From Leucobacter sp. CX169 (GTDB lineage Bacteria; Actinomycetota; Actinomycetes; Actinomycetales; Microbacteriaceae), in the NCBI RefSeq assembly GCF_017161405.1, contig NZ_CP071051.1, positions 1,426,001-1,490,000 on the forward strand: a stretch of DNA of 64,000 nt, read 5' to 3'. The notes below the pieces were generated by a model. That model was not told where the DNA came from and did not search any database. It saw only the letters and a list, made by a program, of their open reading frames with translations. The translations under genes were made by a program, and so were the position numbers. Below are positions 20,638-29,723 of this stretch, in pieces (the stretch's first letter is position 1; each line of letters opens with the position of its first letter).

Positions 20638-20966
20638 ATGGCGCGCACCCAAGTGCTGCCGGTTGCCGACCTCGTGCAGGATCAACCCATCAAGGTTGAG
20701 CTCGGCGGAGTCGACATCGCGGTAGTGCTCGACAATCAGGGTGAGGTGCACGCGATCGGGGACACCTGTTCGCACGGCCAGATCAGCCTGTCTGAGGGAT
20801 TCATCGAGGGTGACACGCTCGAGTGCTGGGCCCACGGCTCGGCGTTCTCGCTGCGCACCGGCGTCCCGCAGAACCTGCCGGCCTACGAGCCGGTTCCCGT
20901 GTACGTCGTCGAGATCGAAGACGGATACGTGTACATTGACCCCACTGTTACGAAAGAGATCACCAC

Positions 20967-20970
<4 letters not shown>
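20638..20970 (+). CDS. Rieske-type ferredoxin in the suf operon
   Basis: A 110-residue single-domain Rieske [2Fe-2S] protein of the kind annotated as the ferredoxin component of non-haem iron oxygenases. Cluster ligands are visible as DTCSHGQI (CxH) and ECWAHGSAF (CxxH). ATG follows the sufD stop with no gap and its stop overlaps the sufC ATG. Being locked inside suf suggests a role as electron donor or cluster acceptor in assembly; this is inferred from position only. Confidence 0.92.
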
Positions 20971-21734
<764 letters not shown>

Positions 21735-21736
21735 TC

Positions 21737-22069
21737 ATGACGACGTTGACGATCGACCCGGAGTTCCGCGAGCAGGCGCTCGAGGCACTCAAGGAGGTCT
21801 CTGACCCCGAGCTCGGTGTGAACATCGTCGACCTTGGCCTGATCTACGATCTCGCCTTCGACGAGGAGCACGACGCGCTGGTCATCAGCATGACGCTCAC
21901 GAGCGCCGGCTGCCCGCTGACCGACGTGATCGAGGCCGATATCGCCGAGTCGCTGGACGGACTCGTCACAGCCTTCCGCATCAACTGGGTGTGGATGCCG
22001 CCGTGGACGCCGCAGCGCATCACAGATGACGGCCGCGACATGATGAGGGCGCTCGGTTTTAGCATTTGA
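21737..22069 (+). CDS. sufT: SufT-like metal-sulfur cluster biosynthesis protein (DUF59/MIP18 family)
   Basis: A 110-residue DUF59 protein. Relatives (SufT, PaaD) help Fe-S cluster delivery. It has the family motifs EVSDPELGVNIVDLGLIYD and SMTLTSAGCPLTDVI with the conserved Cys. The C-terminus is ALGFSI. ATG lies 2 nt after the sufC stop, so it is part of the operon. No cysteine desulfurase or SufU gene follows, so sulfur supply must come from elsewhere. The symbol is by family and context. Confidence 0.88.
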   Translation: MTTLTIDPEFREQALEALKEVSDPELGVNIVDLGLIYDLAFDEEHDALVISMTLTSAGCPLTDVIEADIAESLDGLVTAFRINWVWMPPWTPQRITDDGRDMMRALGFSI

Positions 22070-22136
22070 TTGCCCAGTGGGCAATCAATAGCGAGCGCCC
22101 CGCGAAGCGGTTGGGCTTCAGCATCTAACAGCCCAG
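22052..22136 (+). repeat. Imperfect duplication of the sufT 3' end, with GCCCAGTGGGC palindromes
   Basis: The end of sufT (about 22052-22081) is followed by a diverged copy (about 22111-22141). Both contain a tail reading Leu-Gly-Phe-Ser-Ile-stop followed within a few bases by GCCCAGTGGGC. The first GCCCAGTGGGC sits in a 23-bp palindrome with 11-bp perfect arms (TTGATTGCCCA at 22066-22076 and its mirror to 22088), overlapping the sufT stop. Confidence 0.7.
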
Positions 22137-22146
22137 TGGGCTTCAG

Positions 22147-22190
22147 AGTGGGGCGGGTTCTGCCGAGAGGCGGAGCCCGCCCCACTCCTT
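22147..22190 (+). terminator. Terminator of the suf operon
   Basis: AGTGGGGCGGG pairs perfectly with CCCGCCCCACT across a 17-nt loop that itself contains CTGCCGAGAGGCGG, then CCTTT. It is the first strong stop after sufB. Confidence 0.75.
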
Positions 22191-22236
22191 TGGGACGATA
22201 GGCTTAATCGAACGAAGGGCTTTGGGGAGCTTCTGA

Positions 22237-23466
22237 ATGGCAACGTTTTCAGTGGATTACACGCAACTCAGCATGGCGGCTGAGCTCCTCGATCGTCAGC
22301 GAGTACACAGCGAGAAACTGAAGCAGTACCTGGATGCGCAGTGCCGGTTGGAGGCGTCCTCGTTCGGCTTTCTGTTGCAACTGCTGCACCCGGTCAACGG
22401 CCTGGTGGTTGATGCCGGAAAATACGGCGCCACGCTGATCGGCGATGCGTCACGCTGGGCCGGCCAGAACACGCGCGCGTCGCTCAACTCCTACCTCGAT
22501 GCAGATCGTGAAGCGTATGCCGAAGCAAATGCGCTCCTGCGCCAGCTGGGCACGGGCGCTTCACCTTTTCCGGTTTCTCCTTCAGACTTCCCCCGATTGG
22601 GTGGGGCAGTCTCCAGCGCGGACGCGGACTACGGCACGTCTCGCTCCGCGAAGCCACTCGACTTCGACTACATCCTGACCGCGGCTGATTCTGCCTCCGA
22701 GGGAGCGGATCTTGTCTCCCACACCGTAGCTACGACGGTCGATCGGCTCTCTCATATGACCGGTCGCGGGGGAGTGGTCGAGCGCTCGGATCCCAGTAGC
22801 TATCTCGTCGCGCCGGAGACGAAAACGGACAACTTCGTCGAAGAGCTCCGCTGGAATGCCGGCCTGATCCTCGGTTCAATTGATTGGGTGCTCGACCAAA
22901 TTTTGGGCTACAGCGTGCTCGAAGAGTATGTCCTGAAGCCGTTCGGCGGCGATTGGCAAGCCATCGGCCGCGCCTCGGCCGCGTGGGGCCATGGCGGCCA
23001 AAATCTCATGGAGACCGCTGGCAACTTCTCGGGACTTCCCGGACAAACAAGCGGCTGGGTCGGAGATGCGGCGAACGCCTACCAACTGGTGATGGCAGCG
23101 ATGAGCGCCGCCACTGTGGCCCTGAGCTACGCCTACGATGCAGTCTCGGGCATGGTCGATCTTGTCGTCACCGCCGCGCGGCTCGCCTGCGCAGCGGTCG
23201 CATCAGCGATTGGCTTGATCGAGACGATCGTGCTGCTCATCATTCCCCAGCTCACTGTTCCAGTCGCCGGCTGGATCACGGCGACCATCACGGCAATGAC
23301 CCAGATTCGGCAGGTGCTGATGATCGTCAAAGGCATCAACATGGCGATCAACGCATTGATGGACGCGATCAACGAGTTCATCGCTGCACGGGAGAAGATC
23401 GCGCAGGCTGCGTTCATGGCCGAGGATCTGGTGAATAGCGTTGTGACACGGGCGGTGCGCGCGTGA
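22237..23466 (+). CDS. WXG100-domain protein with hydrophobic C-terminal region (putative type VII substrate)
   Basis: A 409-residue protein I do not recognise as a named family member. The first 100 residues are helical. A WXG100-like helical hairpin lies at about 250-300, with the turn SGWVGDAANAYQ. A long hydrophobic stretch follows (about 315-350, IGLIETIVLLIIPQ then VAGWITATITAM). No signal peptide is seen. WXG hairpins mark substrates or partners of type VII (ESX) secretion. It opens a four-gene operon, with its stop overlapping the next GTG. It could be an effector with a membrane-active segment, but no toxin domain is visible. Confidence 0.6.
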   Translation: MATFSVDYTQLSMAAELLDRQRVHSEKLKQYLDAQCRLEASSFGFLLQLLHPVNGLVVDAGKYGATLIGDASRWAGQNTRASLNSYLDADREAYAEANALLRQLGTGASPFPVSPSDFPRLGGAVSSADADYGTSRSAKPLDFDYILTAADSASEGADLVSHTVATTVDRLSHMTGRGGVVERSDPSSYLVAPETKTDNFVEELRWNAGLILGSIDWVLDQILGYSVLEEYVLKPFGGDWQAIGRASAAWGHGGQNLMETAGNFSGLPGQTSGWVGDAANAYQLVMAAMSAATVALSYAYDAVSGMVDLVVTAARLACAAVASAIGLIETIVLLIIPQLTVPVAGWITATITAMTQIRQVLMIVKGINMAINALMDAINEFIAAREKIAQAAFMAEDLVNSVVTRAVRA

Positions 23467-23879
23467 ACTTCGAAGACGCGCAGGAGCGCATGCGGGCGGC
23501 AATCGATTCACTGCACGCACTCTCGGCCTCACTCGCCGAGCAGCTTGCGGAGCAGCGGAGTGAGCAGGAGCGGGCCAACGAGGAGACCGCCAAGCTCAAT
23601 CGAAGTGGAGCGCGCGGGAGAGACTGGCAAGTACTCCAGAGCCGGATCGATCTGAATCAGACCACGCTCAATGAGGTTTTGCGGGGCGAAGATACGTCCG
23701 CGGAAGCGGTGCGCGTGCGGAAGCTCCTGCGTGGGAACATCGATCAGCTCAATGAGCGAATGGATAGGCTCACAGAGGAAGACCCTGATGAGGCCTCGCC
23801 GCGCGCTGAGGCAGAGGAGATGCTCGAGCAGATGCAGCAGCGAGTTCGCGATTTCCAGCAGCGATTCGGAACGGTGTAG
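23463..23879 (+). CDS. Small coiled-coil protein of the WXG100 locus
   Basis: A 138-residue, charged, almost entirely helical protein (long Glu/Gln/Arg-rich heptads, e.g. EQLAEQRSEQERANEETA). It has no cysteine, no membrane segment and no signal peptide. GTG 23463 overlaps the TGA of the preceding gene, and the next gene starts 7 nt downstream. I do not recognise a family. A chaperone or co-secreted partner of the WXG proteins is possible on context only. Confidence 0.6.
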   Translation: MNFEDAQERMRAAIDSLHALSASLAEQLAEQRSEQERANEETAKLNRSGARGRDWQVLQSRIDLNQTTLNEVLRGEDTSAEAVRVRKLLRGNIDQLNERMDRLTEEDPDEASPRAEAEEMLEQMQQRVRDFQQRFGTV

Positions 23880-23886
23880 GTGACCC

Positions 23887-24171
23887 ATGCTCAACGTAGA
23901 TTCGTCTTCCCTTGAGGCTGCTGTGGCGACGCTTCGCGTTGCGGCGAGCGAGATAGCGGCCGAGCTTGCTGCCCTTGAGTCGCGCTCTGCCGTACTCGCT
24001 GTCGCTTGGTCCGGTGACGCCCAGCTCGCGTATGCAGACGCACACCGCCGGTGGAGCACCGGCTTGAACGAGATGCGTGGGCTACTTGATTCCGCAAGCG
24101 ACGCGGCAGCCGCGGCGCAGGAACGATACGTCGCAACTGAGCGCAGCATTGCCTCTTCCTGGAGTCTGTAG
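23887..24171 (+). CDS. WXG100 family protein
   Basis: A 94-residue EsxA/EsxB-like protein: two helices joined by the motif AWSGDAQLAYADAHRRW (W-S-G turn near residue 39), small Ala-rich helices, and the size typical of WXG100 proteins. Such proteins are secreted as helical dimers by type VII systems. No YxxxD/E secretion signal is evident at the C-terminus (it ends SIASSWSL). It is tightly packed with neighbours and no EccC/EssC ATPase gene is in the window. Confidence 0.75.
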   Translation: MLNVDSSSLEAAVATLRVAASEIAAELAALESRSAVLAVAWSGDAQLAYADAHRRWSTGLNEMRGLLDSASDAAAAAQERYVATERSIASSWSL

Positions 24172-24176
24172 CAGCA

Positions 24177-24608
24177 ATGGTCAATTCGCTAGAGTTCGGG
24201 CGCACCGTGCACGCCGGCGCAACGACCGACGCTGCGCTGGCGGTCATTATTGGCTCCCTTGTGCAGAGTGGCTACAAGTTGGATTCCGCGCCGCACACGC
24301 TCCCGGTACAACTGCGATGGGGCTCGCTCGCCCTCAACATCGCCGGCCAGGTGTCCGCTGATTTCTTGCCAATCGCCCTCATTCCAGGTTTCTGGAAGAA
24401 GTCGATGCCCGCGAGAGTCACGGTCTCAGAGATAGGTTCGGACGCAACCGGGATCTTCTTCCGCATCGACTCCAAGCCGCTGCTGCCCGCGGGCAACTTC
24501 GCCGCCCCTCACTTCACCAAGCACGTCGATGCCGTGGTAACCGCCCTGCAGCAAGCGGGCATCCCCTCCGGAGCGTGGCCAGTCACCGAATCACCCCGTT
24601 CGAGCTAG
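24177..24608 (+). CDS. Hypothetical protein at the end of the WXG100 locus
   Basis: A 143-residue protein of unknown function, starting with ATG 5 nt after the WXG100 gene. It has one moderately hydrophobic segment (about 55-72, SADFLPIALIPGFW) and otherwise looks like a mixed alpha/beta small domain. No signal peptide and no cysteines are seen. An immunity or accessory protein for the first gene would fit the position, but nothing in the sequence proves it. Confidence 0.55.
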   Translation: MVNSLEFGRTVHAGATTDAALAVIIGSLVQSGYKLDSAPHTLPVQLRWGSLALNIAGQVSADFLPIALIPGFWKKSMPARVTVSEIGSDATGIFFRIDSKPLLPAGNFAAPHFTKHVDAVVTALQQAGIPSGAWPVTESPRSS

Positions 24609-24796
24609 ACCGCATTCGCGCAGCTCACGGCACGCGCAGCCACCACGCAGCGTCATCGAGTAGACTGGGGCGGTTGTCCACCCGGATTCGGCGCTGCCGG
24701 CGGGGGAGGACCCTCATGCCAGGAGTCGCGTCTGCTCGATTTCGACTTTGCCCGTTGGTTTAACGCATCAGTAGAGCGCTCACAAGGAGTTCATCA

Positions 24797-26395
24797 GTGA
24801 TTACCGTCGAGAATCTCGCCATTGACGTCGGCGCACGCCGCCTGATGTCGGGTGTCGAGTTCCGCGTCAACCCCGGCGACAAGATCGGACTCGTGGGGCG
24901 TAACGGCGCCGGAAAGACGACCCTGACGCGCACGCTCTCCGGCGAGCTCGAGCCCGCAGAAGGCTCGGTCAAGGTCAACGGTGAGCTCGGCTTCCTCCCG
25001 CAGGATCCGCGCACCGGCGACCCCACGCAGATTGCACGCAACCGCATCCTCGACGCGCGCGGCCTCGGCACGATCTCCGAGCAGATGACGCAGGCCACCC
25101 TCGACATGGCGTCGGACGACCACGCCGTGTCCGAGAAGGGCATGAAGCGCTTCGGTAACCTGACCGATCGCTTCCAGACGCTCGGTGGGTACGCCGCCGA
25201 GGCAGAGGCCGCGTCCATCGCGAATAACCTCAGCCTGCCGGACCGGATCCTGGACCAGCCGCTCTCGACCCTCTCGGGCGGCCAGCGCCGCCGTATCGAG
25301 CTCGCGCGCATCCTCTTCTCGGACGCCGACACGATGATCCTCGATGAGCCCACCAACCACCTCGACGCCGATTCAATCGTCTGGTTGCGCGAGTTCCTGA
25401 AGAGCTATCGCGGCGGCGTCATCGTGATCAGCCACGATATTGAGCTCGTGGGGGACACCGTGAACCGGGTCTTCTACCTCGACGGAAACCGCCAGGTCAT
25501 CGACGTCTACAACATGAACTGGAAGCTGTACCTGCGTCAGCGCGCCAGCGACGAGGAGCGTCGCCGCAAGGAACGCACGAACGTCGAAAAGAAGGCGACT
25601 GCGCTGCAGGATCAGGCCGCGCGCTTCGGCGCGAAGGCCTCGAAGGCGGCCTCCGCTCACCAGATGGTCGCGCGCGCCGAGAAGATGCTGTCGAGCCTCG
25701 AAGAGGTGCGCCAGGTCGAGCGGGTCGCCAAGCTCCGTTTCCCGGACCCGTCGCCCTGCGGCAAGACCCCGCTCATGGGACGCGGTCTCTCCAAGTCTTA
25801 CGGCTCGCTCGAGATTTTCGCCGGCGTCGACCTGGCGATCGACCGTGGCTCGAAGGTCGTGATCCTGGGCCTGAACGGCGCGGGCAAGACGACCCTGCTG
25901 CGTATTCTGGCAGGCGTTGACGAGGCCGACACCGGTGAGATCATCGCCGGCAACGGCCTGAAGGTCGGCTACTACGCGCAGGAGCACGAGACGCTCGACG
26001 TCAAAGCCAGTGTGTTGCACAACATGGTGGGTGTGTCGCAGCACCTGACTGAGACTGAGGCCCGCCGCGTGCTGGGTTCGTTCCTGTTCACCGGCGATGA
26101 TGTGCACAAGCCGGCCGGTGTGCTGTCCGGTGGCGAGAAGACCCGTCTCGCGCTCGCGATGCTCGTCGTGTCAAGCGCGAACGTGCTGCTGCTTGACGAG
26201 CCCACGAACAACCTCGACCCGGCCAGCCGCGAAGAGATCCTGGATGCCCTCGCGCACTTCAGCGGAGCCGTCGTGCTCGTCAGCCACGACTCTGGTGCCG
26301 TGGAGGCGCTGAACCCCGAGCGCGTGCTCATCATGCCCGAGGGCACTGAGGACCACTGGGCAAAGGACTACCTGGACCTCATCGAGCTCGCCTAG
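24797..26395 (+). CDS. ABC-F family ATP-binding protein
   Basis: A 532-residue soluble protein with two ABC ATPase domains and no membrane segments, as in ABC-F translation factors. Domain 1 has Walker A GRNGAGKTTLTR, signature LSGGQRRRIELA and Walker B MILDEPTNHLD. The linker (about 245-310) is a basic helical arm (RQRASDEERRRKERTN). Domain 2 has GLNGAGKTTLLR, LSGGEKTRLALA and LLLDEPTNNLD. It probably acts on the ribosome as in the EttA/Uup group. GTG start with AAGGAG upstream. The exact subfamily is not assigned. Confidence 0.93.
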   Translation: MITVENLAIDVGARRLMSGVEFRVNPGDKIGLVGRNGAGKTTLTRTLSGELEPAEGSVKVNGELGFLPQDPRTGDPTQIARNRILDARGLGTISEQMTQATLDMASDDHAVSEKGMKRFGNLTDRFQTLGGYAAEAEAASIANNLSLPDRILDQPLSTLSGGQRRRIELARILFSDADTMILDEPTNHLDADSIVWLREFLKSYRGGVIVISHDIELVGDTVNRVFYLDGNRQVIDVYNMNWKLYLRQRASDEERRRKERTNVEKKATALQDQAARFGAKASKAASAHQMVARAEKMLSSLEEVRQVERVAKLRFPDPSPCGKTPLMGRGLSKSYGSLEIFAGVDLAIDRGSKVVILGLNGAGKTTLLRILAGVDEADTGEIIAGNGLKVGYYAQEHETLDVKASVLHNMVGVSQHLTETEARRVLGSFLFTGDDVHKPAGVLSGGEKTRLALAMLVVSSANVLLLDEPTNNLDPASREEILDALAHFSGAVVLVSHDSGAVEALNPERVLIMPEGTEDHWAKDYLDLIELA

Positions 26396-26411
26396 AAACG
26401 GTGTGAGCGCT

Positions 26412-26468
26412 AAGACGCCCTGCCTGACGCTGTGTCCTCATCGGCTCAGTGATCGAGCAGGGCGTCTT
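26412..26468. terminator. Shared stem between the ABC-F gene and the SURF1-like gene
   Basis: AAGACGCCCTGC at 26412-26423 pairs perfectly with GCAGGGCGTCTT at 26457-26468; the loop is about 33 nt and the right arm is inside the SURF1-like coding end. It is a possible bidirectional terminator of the convergent genes. Confidence 0.4.
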
Positions 26469-27333
26469 CTTCGTCTGCGTCACTCGGGCCCCGGCGACGC
26501 TTGCGCTCAGCGAGACGTTCGTCGTCTCGGCGAACGGCGGCGCTGCCAGCGTTGAGGGTGCGGTACTCCTGGCGCGCGGCGTACCCAACGCCCGTCGCGG
26601 CGATGATGATGAACACGTACCACTGCAACGCGTAGGAAAGGTGGGGGCCTTCATCGCGCTCGGGGCGCGGAGGAAGCGCGCCGTGTTCCGCTTCGGGCGA
26701 CTCAGAGACGAGCACCCCATAGGCGCCGGTGTAGCTCGGCGCGTCGACGAGGCGGGCGAGCTCGGGAAGGTGGATGCTCGGGACCGTGCGTCCGGCGGTT
26801 TCCCGCCCGTCGGTGAGCGGCTCGCTGCCGCGCAGGCGCGCGTGCAGGGTGACCGTTCCCTCGGGCGAGGCCGGCACGGACTCGGGAGTCTGCGGGTCGC
26901 TGCCCGGCGCAAGCCAGCCGCGATCCACAAACAGGATCGTTCCGTCCTCGGTCTCAAACGGGACGAGCAGGTTCGTCCCGACGAGCTGCTGATTGGGGCG
27001 GTTACGTGCCAGGAAGTACTCGTCGAGGTAGTGGCCCGTCGTCTCGACCGTGAGCCACTTATTCGCGTTCTCGTCGTACCCGGCGGGGTCGGGGAGCGCG
27101 TCTGCGATCGGGACCGCGGCGGCATCGTAGTTCTGGTCGATGCGGTTGATCTCGTCGCGCGCTTCTGCGCGGCGCTCGAACTGCCAGTTGCCCAGCAGCA
27201 CGCAGATGACCGAGAACAACAGCAGCATCGCGAAGTACCCGAGCCATCGCCTCGAGCCGAGAAACGACCAGCCAATCGGCCCGTCAGGGGACTCGGTCTC
27301 GAGTGGCGCCTCGGGTGCCTGGGTGACGTTCAC
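26446..27333 (-). CDS. SURF1 family cytochrome oxidase assembly protein
   Basis: A 295-residue SURF1-like membrane protein, implicated in haem A delivery to cytochrome oxidase. The expected layout is present: an N-terminal transmembrane helix (about 31-50, GYFAMLLLFSVICVLLGNWQ with the GxWQ motif), a large extracytoplasmic domain with VDRGWLAPGSDP, and a C-terminal helix with the LQWYVFIIIA motif. GTG 27333 overlaps the stop of the small gene upstream (GTGA). It fits with ctaA/ctaB and the oxidase genes of this window. Confidence 0.92.
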   Translation of the reverse strand: MNVTQAPEAPLETESPDGPIGWSFLGSRRWLGYFAMLLLFSVICVLLGNWQFERRAEARDEINRIDQNYDAAAVPIADALPDPAGYDENANKWLTVETTGHYLDEYFLARNRPNQQLVGTNLLVPFETEDGTILFVDRGWLAPGSDPQTPESVPASPEGTVTLHARLRGSEPLTDGRETAGRTVPSIHLPELARLVDAPSYTGAYGVLVSESPEAEHGALPPRPERDEGPHLSYALQWYVFIIIAATGVGYAARQEYRTLNAGSAAVRRDDERLAERKRRRGPSDADEEDALLDH

Positions 27334-27599
27334 GCGTCGTGCTCCTTCAGATCCGTACCGGTCGACGCGCTGTCGAGTGCGGACACGGGAACTACATGCA
27401 GGGGAAAGTCTCGTGCAGCGAGAAACTCCTCGAGCACTGAACGGTGTGCCTCGCAGGCGAGCCACGTCTTGCGGCGATCCTGCGAGTGAATCTTGGGGTT
27501 GCGCCATTCGATCGCCCAGTCAGCACGGTCTCGGCACCCAGCGCGCGAGCACCGCACACCGCCGTCTACCTCGCCACCGAGCATCCCGAGGGCGCTCAT
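27330..27599 (-). CDS. Small conserved protein upstream of the SURF1-like gene
   Basis: An 89-residue protein with a likely metal-binding set: RCSRAGC near residues 16-21 and a later CEAH. It contains IEWRNPKIHSQDRRKTWLACE, a pattern I associate with conserved actinobacterial proteins beside SURF1. No membrane segment. It overlaps the SURF1-like gene by 4 bp and the DUF3099-like gene by 4 bp, so all three form one operon. Function unknown; a zinc-ribbon-like fold is an inference from the cysteines. Confidence 0.75.
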   Translation of the reverse strand: MSALGMLGGEVDGGVRCSRAGCRDRADWAIEWRNPKIHSQDRRKTWLACEAHRSVLEEFLAARDFPLHVVPVSALDSASTGTDLKEHDA

Positions 27600-28105
27600 C
27601 GGGCAGCCTCACCGGGTTCGGGCATGCTTTCAGTGGGCACGTGTGTCGGGGGAGGGGACGGCGTCTCGCTCCGTGCGCTCGATCGGCGCTCCGCAGGGGC
27701 ATCGACCACGATGAGGAGCGGCCCTGCCGCCTCGCCGGGCTCGGGAGGTTCGCCGGGCACTCCGGTGAGCGCCTGCGGCGTCATCTCTGCCGGCGCCGAG
27801 CCCTCTCGGCTGCCGATCGCGTTGCCAATCATGACGGCAAAGTACGGGAGCAGGATCGCGCCGAGGGCGGGAATGATGATCCACCAGCCGCGCACGAACG
27901 CGAGCGAGGCGACGCACAGCAGTCGCAGACTCATCGCGACGTAGTAGGAGCGCATGCGCCGCGAGCGCTCCTCTGCGGGCGTTTCGCCGACGGAAGTGAC
28001 GAGGTACTCGGTCGGGGCGTCCGAGGCGTGAGGTCGCCGGGACGTGCCTCCAGTGAACCGTGCGCCGCTACTGGCGGCGCCACCGGTTTCTGCGCGTTCA
28101 ACCAT
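27596..28105 (-). CDS. DUF3099-like membrane protein
   Basis: A 169-residue protein with two adjacent transmembrane helices (about 57-72 and 73-95) after the segment YLVTSVGETPAEERSRRMRSYYVAMSLRLLCV, which fits the actinobacterial DUF3099 family. The C-terminal tail is long, Pro/Glu-rich and probably disordered. ATG start. It is the first gene of the three-gene operon ending in the SURF1-like gene and diverges from fabG. Confidence 0.8.
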   Translation of the reverse strand: MVERAETGGAASSGARFTGGTSRRPHASDAPTEYLVTSVGETPAEERSRRMRSYYVAMSLRLLCVASLAFVRGWWIIIPALGAILLPYFAVMIGNAIGSREGSAPAEMTPQALTGVPGEPPEPGEAAGPLLIVVDAPAERRSSARSETPSPPPTHVPTESMPEPGEAAR

Positions 28106-28243
28106 CGGCGCATGTCCCCATTTCTCTCGACCACAGCCTACGCGGTGCCGCTGTGCTCTGCCCGAATGAGTACCTGCCGTTCGGTAGGCTGGAGGCCACC
28201 TCTCGCGGCACGCGCCCCGGGATCACGCATCGGAAGGACCCTC

Positions 28244-28969
28244 ATGACGCAGCTGGCAGATCAGACCCCGCGCACCGTCGTAGTGACTGGCGGCAACCGC
28301 GGCATCGGTTTCGCGATCGCCGAGCGCCTCCTGGCCGACGGGCATCGCGTCGCGGTCACCGCCCGCTCAGGGTCTGGCCCCGAGGGCACCCTCACGGTCA
28401 GCGCGGATATGTCGGATGCCGCATCGATCGATGCTGCCTTCACGCAAATCGAAGCGGAGTATGGCCCCGTTGAGGTCGTCGTCGCGAACGCTGGCATCAC
28501 CAAGGACACGCTGCTGCTGCGCATGTCGGAGGAAGAGTTCACCAGCGTCATTGACACGAACCTGACGGGCACGTTCCGCGTCGTGAAGCGCGCGGCAAAG
28601 GGGCTTCTGAAGCAGCGCTTCGGGCGCGTCATCCTGATCTCAAGCGTCGTCGGCCTCTACGGCTCGGCAGGGCAGATCAATTACGCGTCCTCAAAAGCAG
28701 CGCTGGTCGGCTTTGCGCGTTCGCTCACGCGCGAGCTCGGCAGCCGCGGAATCACCGCCAACGTCATCGCGCCGGGCTTCATCGAGACGGACATGACCGC
28801 AGCACTTCCCGAGGCGCAGCAGAAGCAGTATCTCGCTTCGATTCCGGCGGGGCGGTTCGGCCAGGTCTCGGAGATCGCCAACACGGCATCGTGGCTCGCA
28901 AGCGACCAGGCCGGATACATCTCCGGCGCGGTCATTCCCGTGGACGGCGGCCTCGGAATGGGGCATTAG
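28244..28969 (+). CDS. fabG: 3-oxoacyl-ACP reductase-like SDR
   Basis: A 241-residue short-chain dehydrogenase. NADP-binding TGGNRGIGFAIAERL is at residues 15-29, NAG at about 85 (VVANAGI), and the catalytic Ser-Tyr-Lys are in ILISSVVG and YASSK. The C-terminal PGFIETDMT and SGAVIPVDGG are typical of FabG. ATG 28244 has GGAAGGA 8 nt upstream; a long upstream open frame is antisense noise. The adjacent gene in many actinobacteria is inhA, absent here, so fatty acid synthesis is probable rather than certain. Confidence 0.88.
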   Translation: MTQLADQTPRTVVVTGGNRGIGFAIAERLLADGHRVAVTARSGSGPEGTLTVSADMSDAASIDAAFTQIEAEYGPVEVVVANAGITKDTLLLRMSEEEFTSVIDTNLTGTFRVVKRAAKGLLKQRFGRVILISSVVGLYGSAGQINYASSKAALVGFARSLTRELGSRGITANVIAPGFIETDMTAALPEAQQKQYLASIPAGRFGQVSEIANTASWLASDQAGYISGAVIPVDGGLGMGH

Positions 28970-28986
28970 CCCCACGCCAACAGTTC

Positions 28987-29643
28987 CTAAGAGTTGCTCA
29001 GGCGATCGAGCAGCGGGATGACGAGCGAGAGATCATTCTCAACCTCGACATCGGCGCGCTCGCGCACGATCGGCTTCGCGTTGTAGGCGACTGAAAGCCC
29101 CGCGACGGCCATCATGGCGAGGTCGTTCGCGCCGTCACCGATCGCCACCGTCGCGCTGAGCGGAATGTTCGCGGCGCTGGCCCACTCAGTCAGCGCCGCG
29201 GCCTTCGCCTCAGCGTCGACGATGGGTCCGCTCACTCGCCCCGTCAGGCGGCCGTCGGTCACCTCGAGCCGGTTGGCCCGCCAATGGTCCAGGCCAAGAT
29301 CGGCGGCGAGCGGGTCGAGCACCTCGTGGAAGCCTCCCGAGACCACACCCACCAGGCCTCCCCGCGCGTGCACCTCGGCGACCAGCGCGTCGATGCCCGC
29401 GCTCTTACGCACCTTGCGGTAGGCCTCGGCAAAGACGGTGTCGGGTGTTCCGGCCAGCGTCGCCACGCGCTCACGCAGGCTCTCGGCAAAGTCAAGCTCG
29501 CCGCGCATCGCACGCTCGGTCACCTCCGCCACCTCGGCGCGCGTGCCGGCGGACTCGGCGAGGAGTTCAATTACCTCGTCCTGGATGGTGGTCGAGTCGC
29601 AGTCAAGGACGACGAGGGGGCGCACGGCTGCCGGTGAAGTCAT
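28987..29643 (-). CDS. serB: Phosphoserine phosphatase
   Basis: A 218-residue HAD-family phosphatase for the last step of serine synthesis. Motif I is VVLDCDSTTIQDE with the nucleophilic Asp, motif II is VVSGGFHEVL, motif III Lys is in DAEAKAAAL and motif IV is IGDGANDLAMM. It lacks the ACT domain of longer actinobacterial SerB. ATG 29643 preferred; an upstream extension is not conserved-looking. It is convergent with fabG with only 17 bp between stops. Confidence 0.92.
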   Translation of the reverse strand: MTSPAAVRPLVVLDCDSTTIQDEVIELLAESAGTRAEVAEVTERAMRGELDFAESLRERVATLAGTPDTVFAEAYRKVRKSAGIDALVAEVHARGGLVGVVSGGFHEVLDPLAADLGLDHWRANRLEVTDGRLTGRVSGPIVDAEAKAAALTEWASAANIPLSATVAIGDGANDLAMMAVAGLSVAYNAKPIVRERADVEVENDLSLVIPLLDRLSNS

Positions 29644-29723
29644 GCCTTCCAGTCTAGGGATCTCCGCGACCCACCTCGCGGCACACGGCACCCACACACG
29701 CGCTCGGCGCTAAGCTGAAACCC

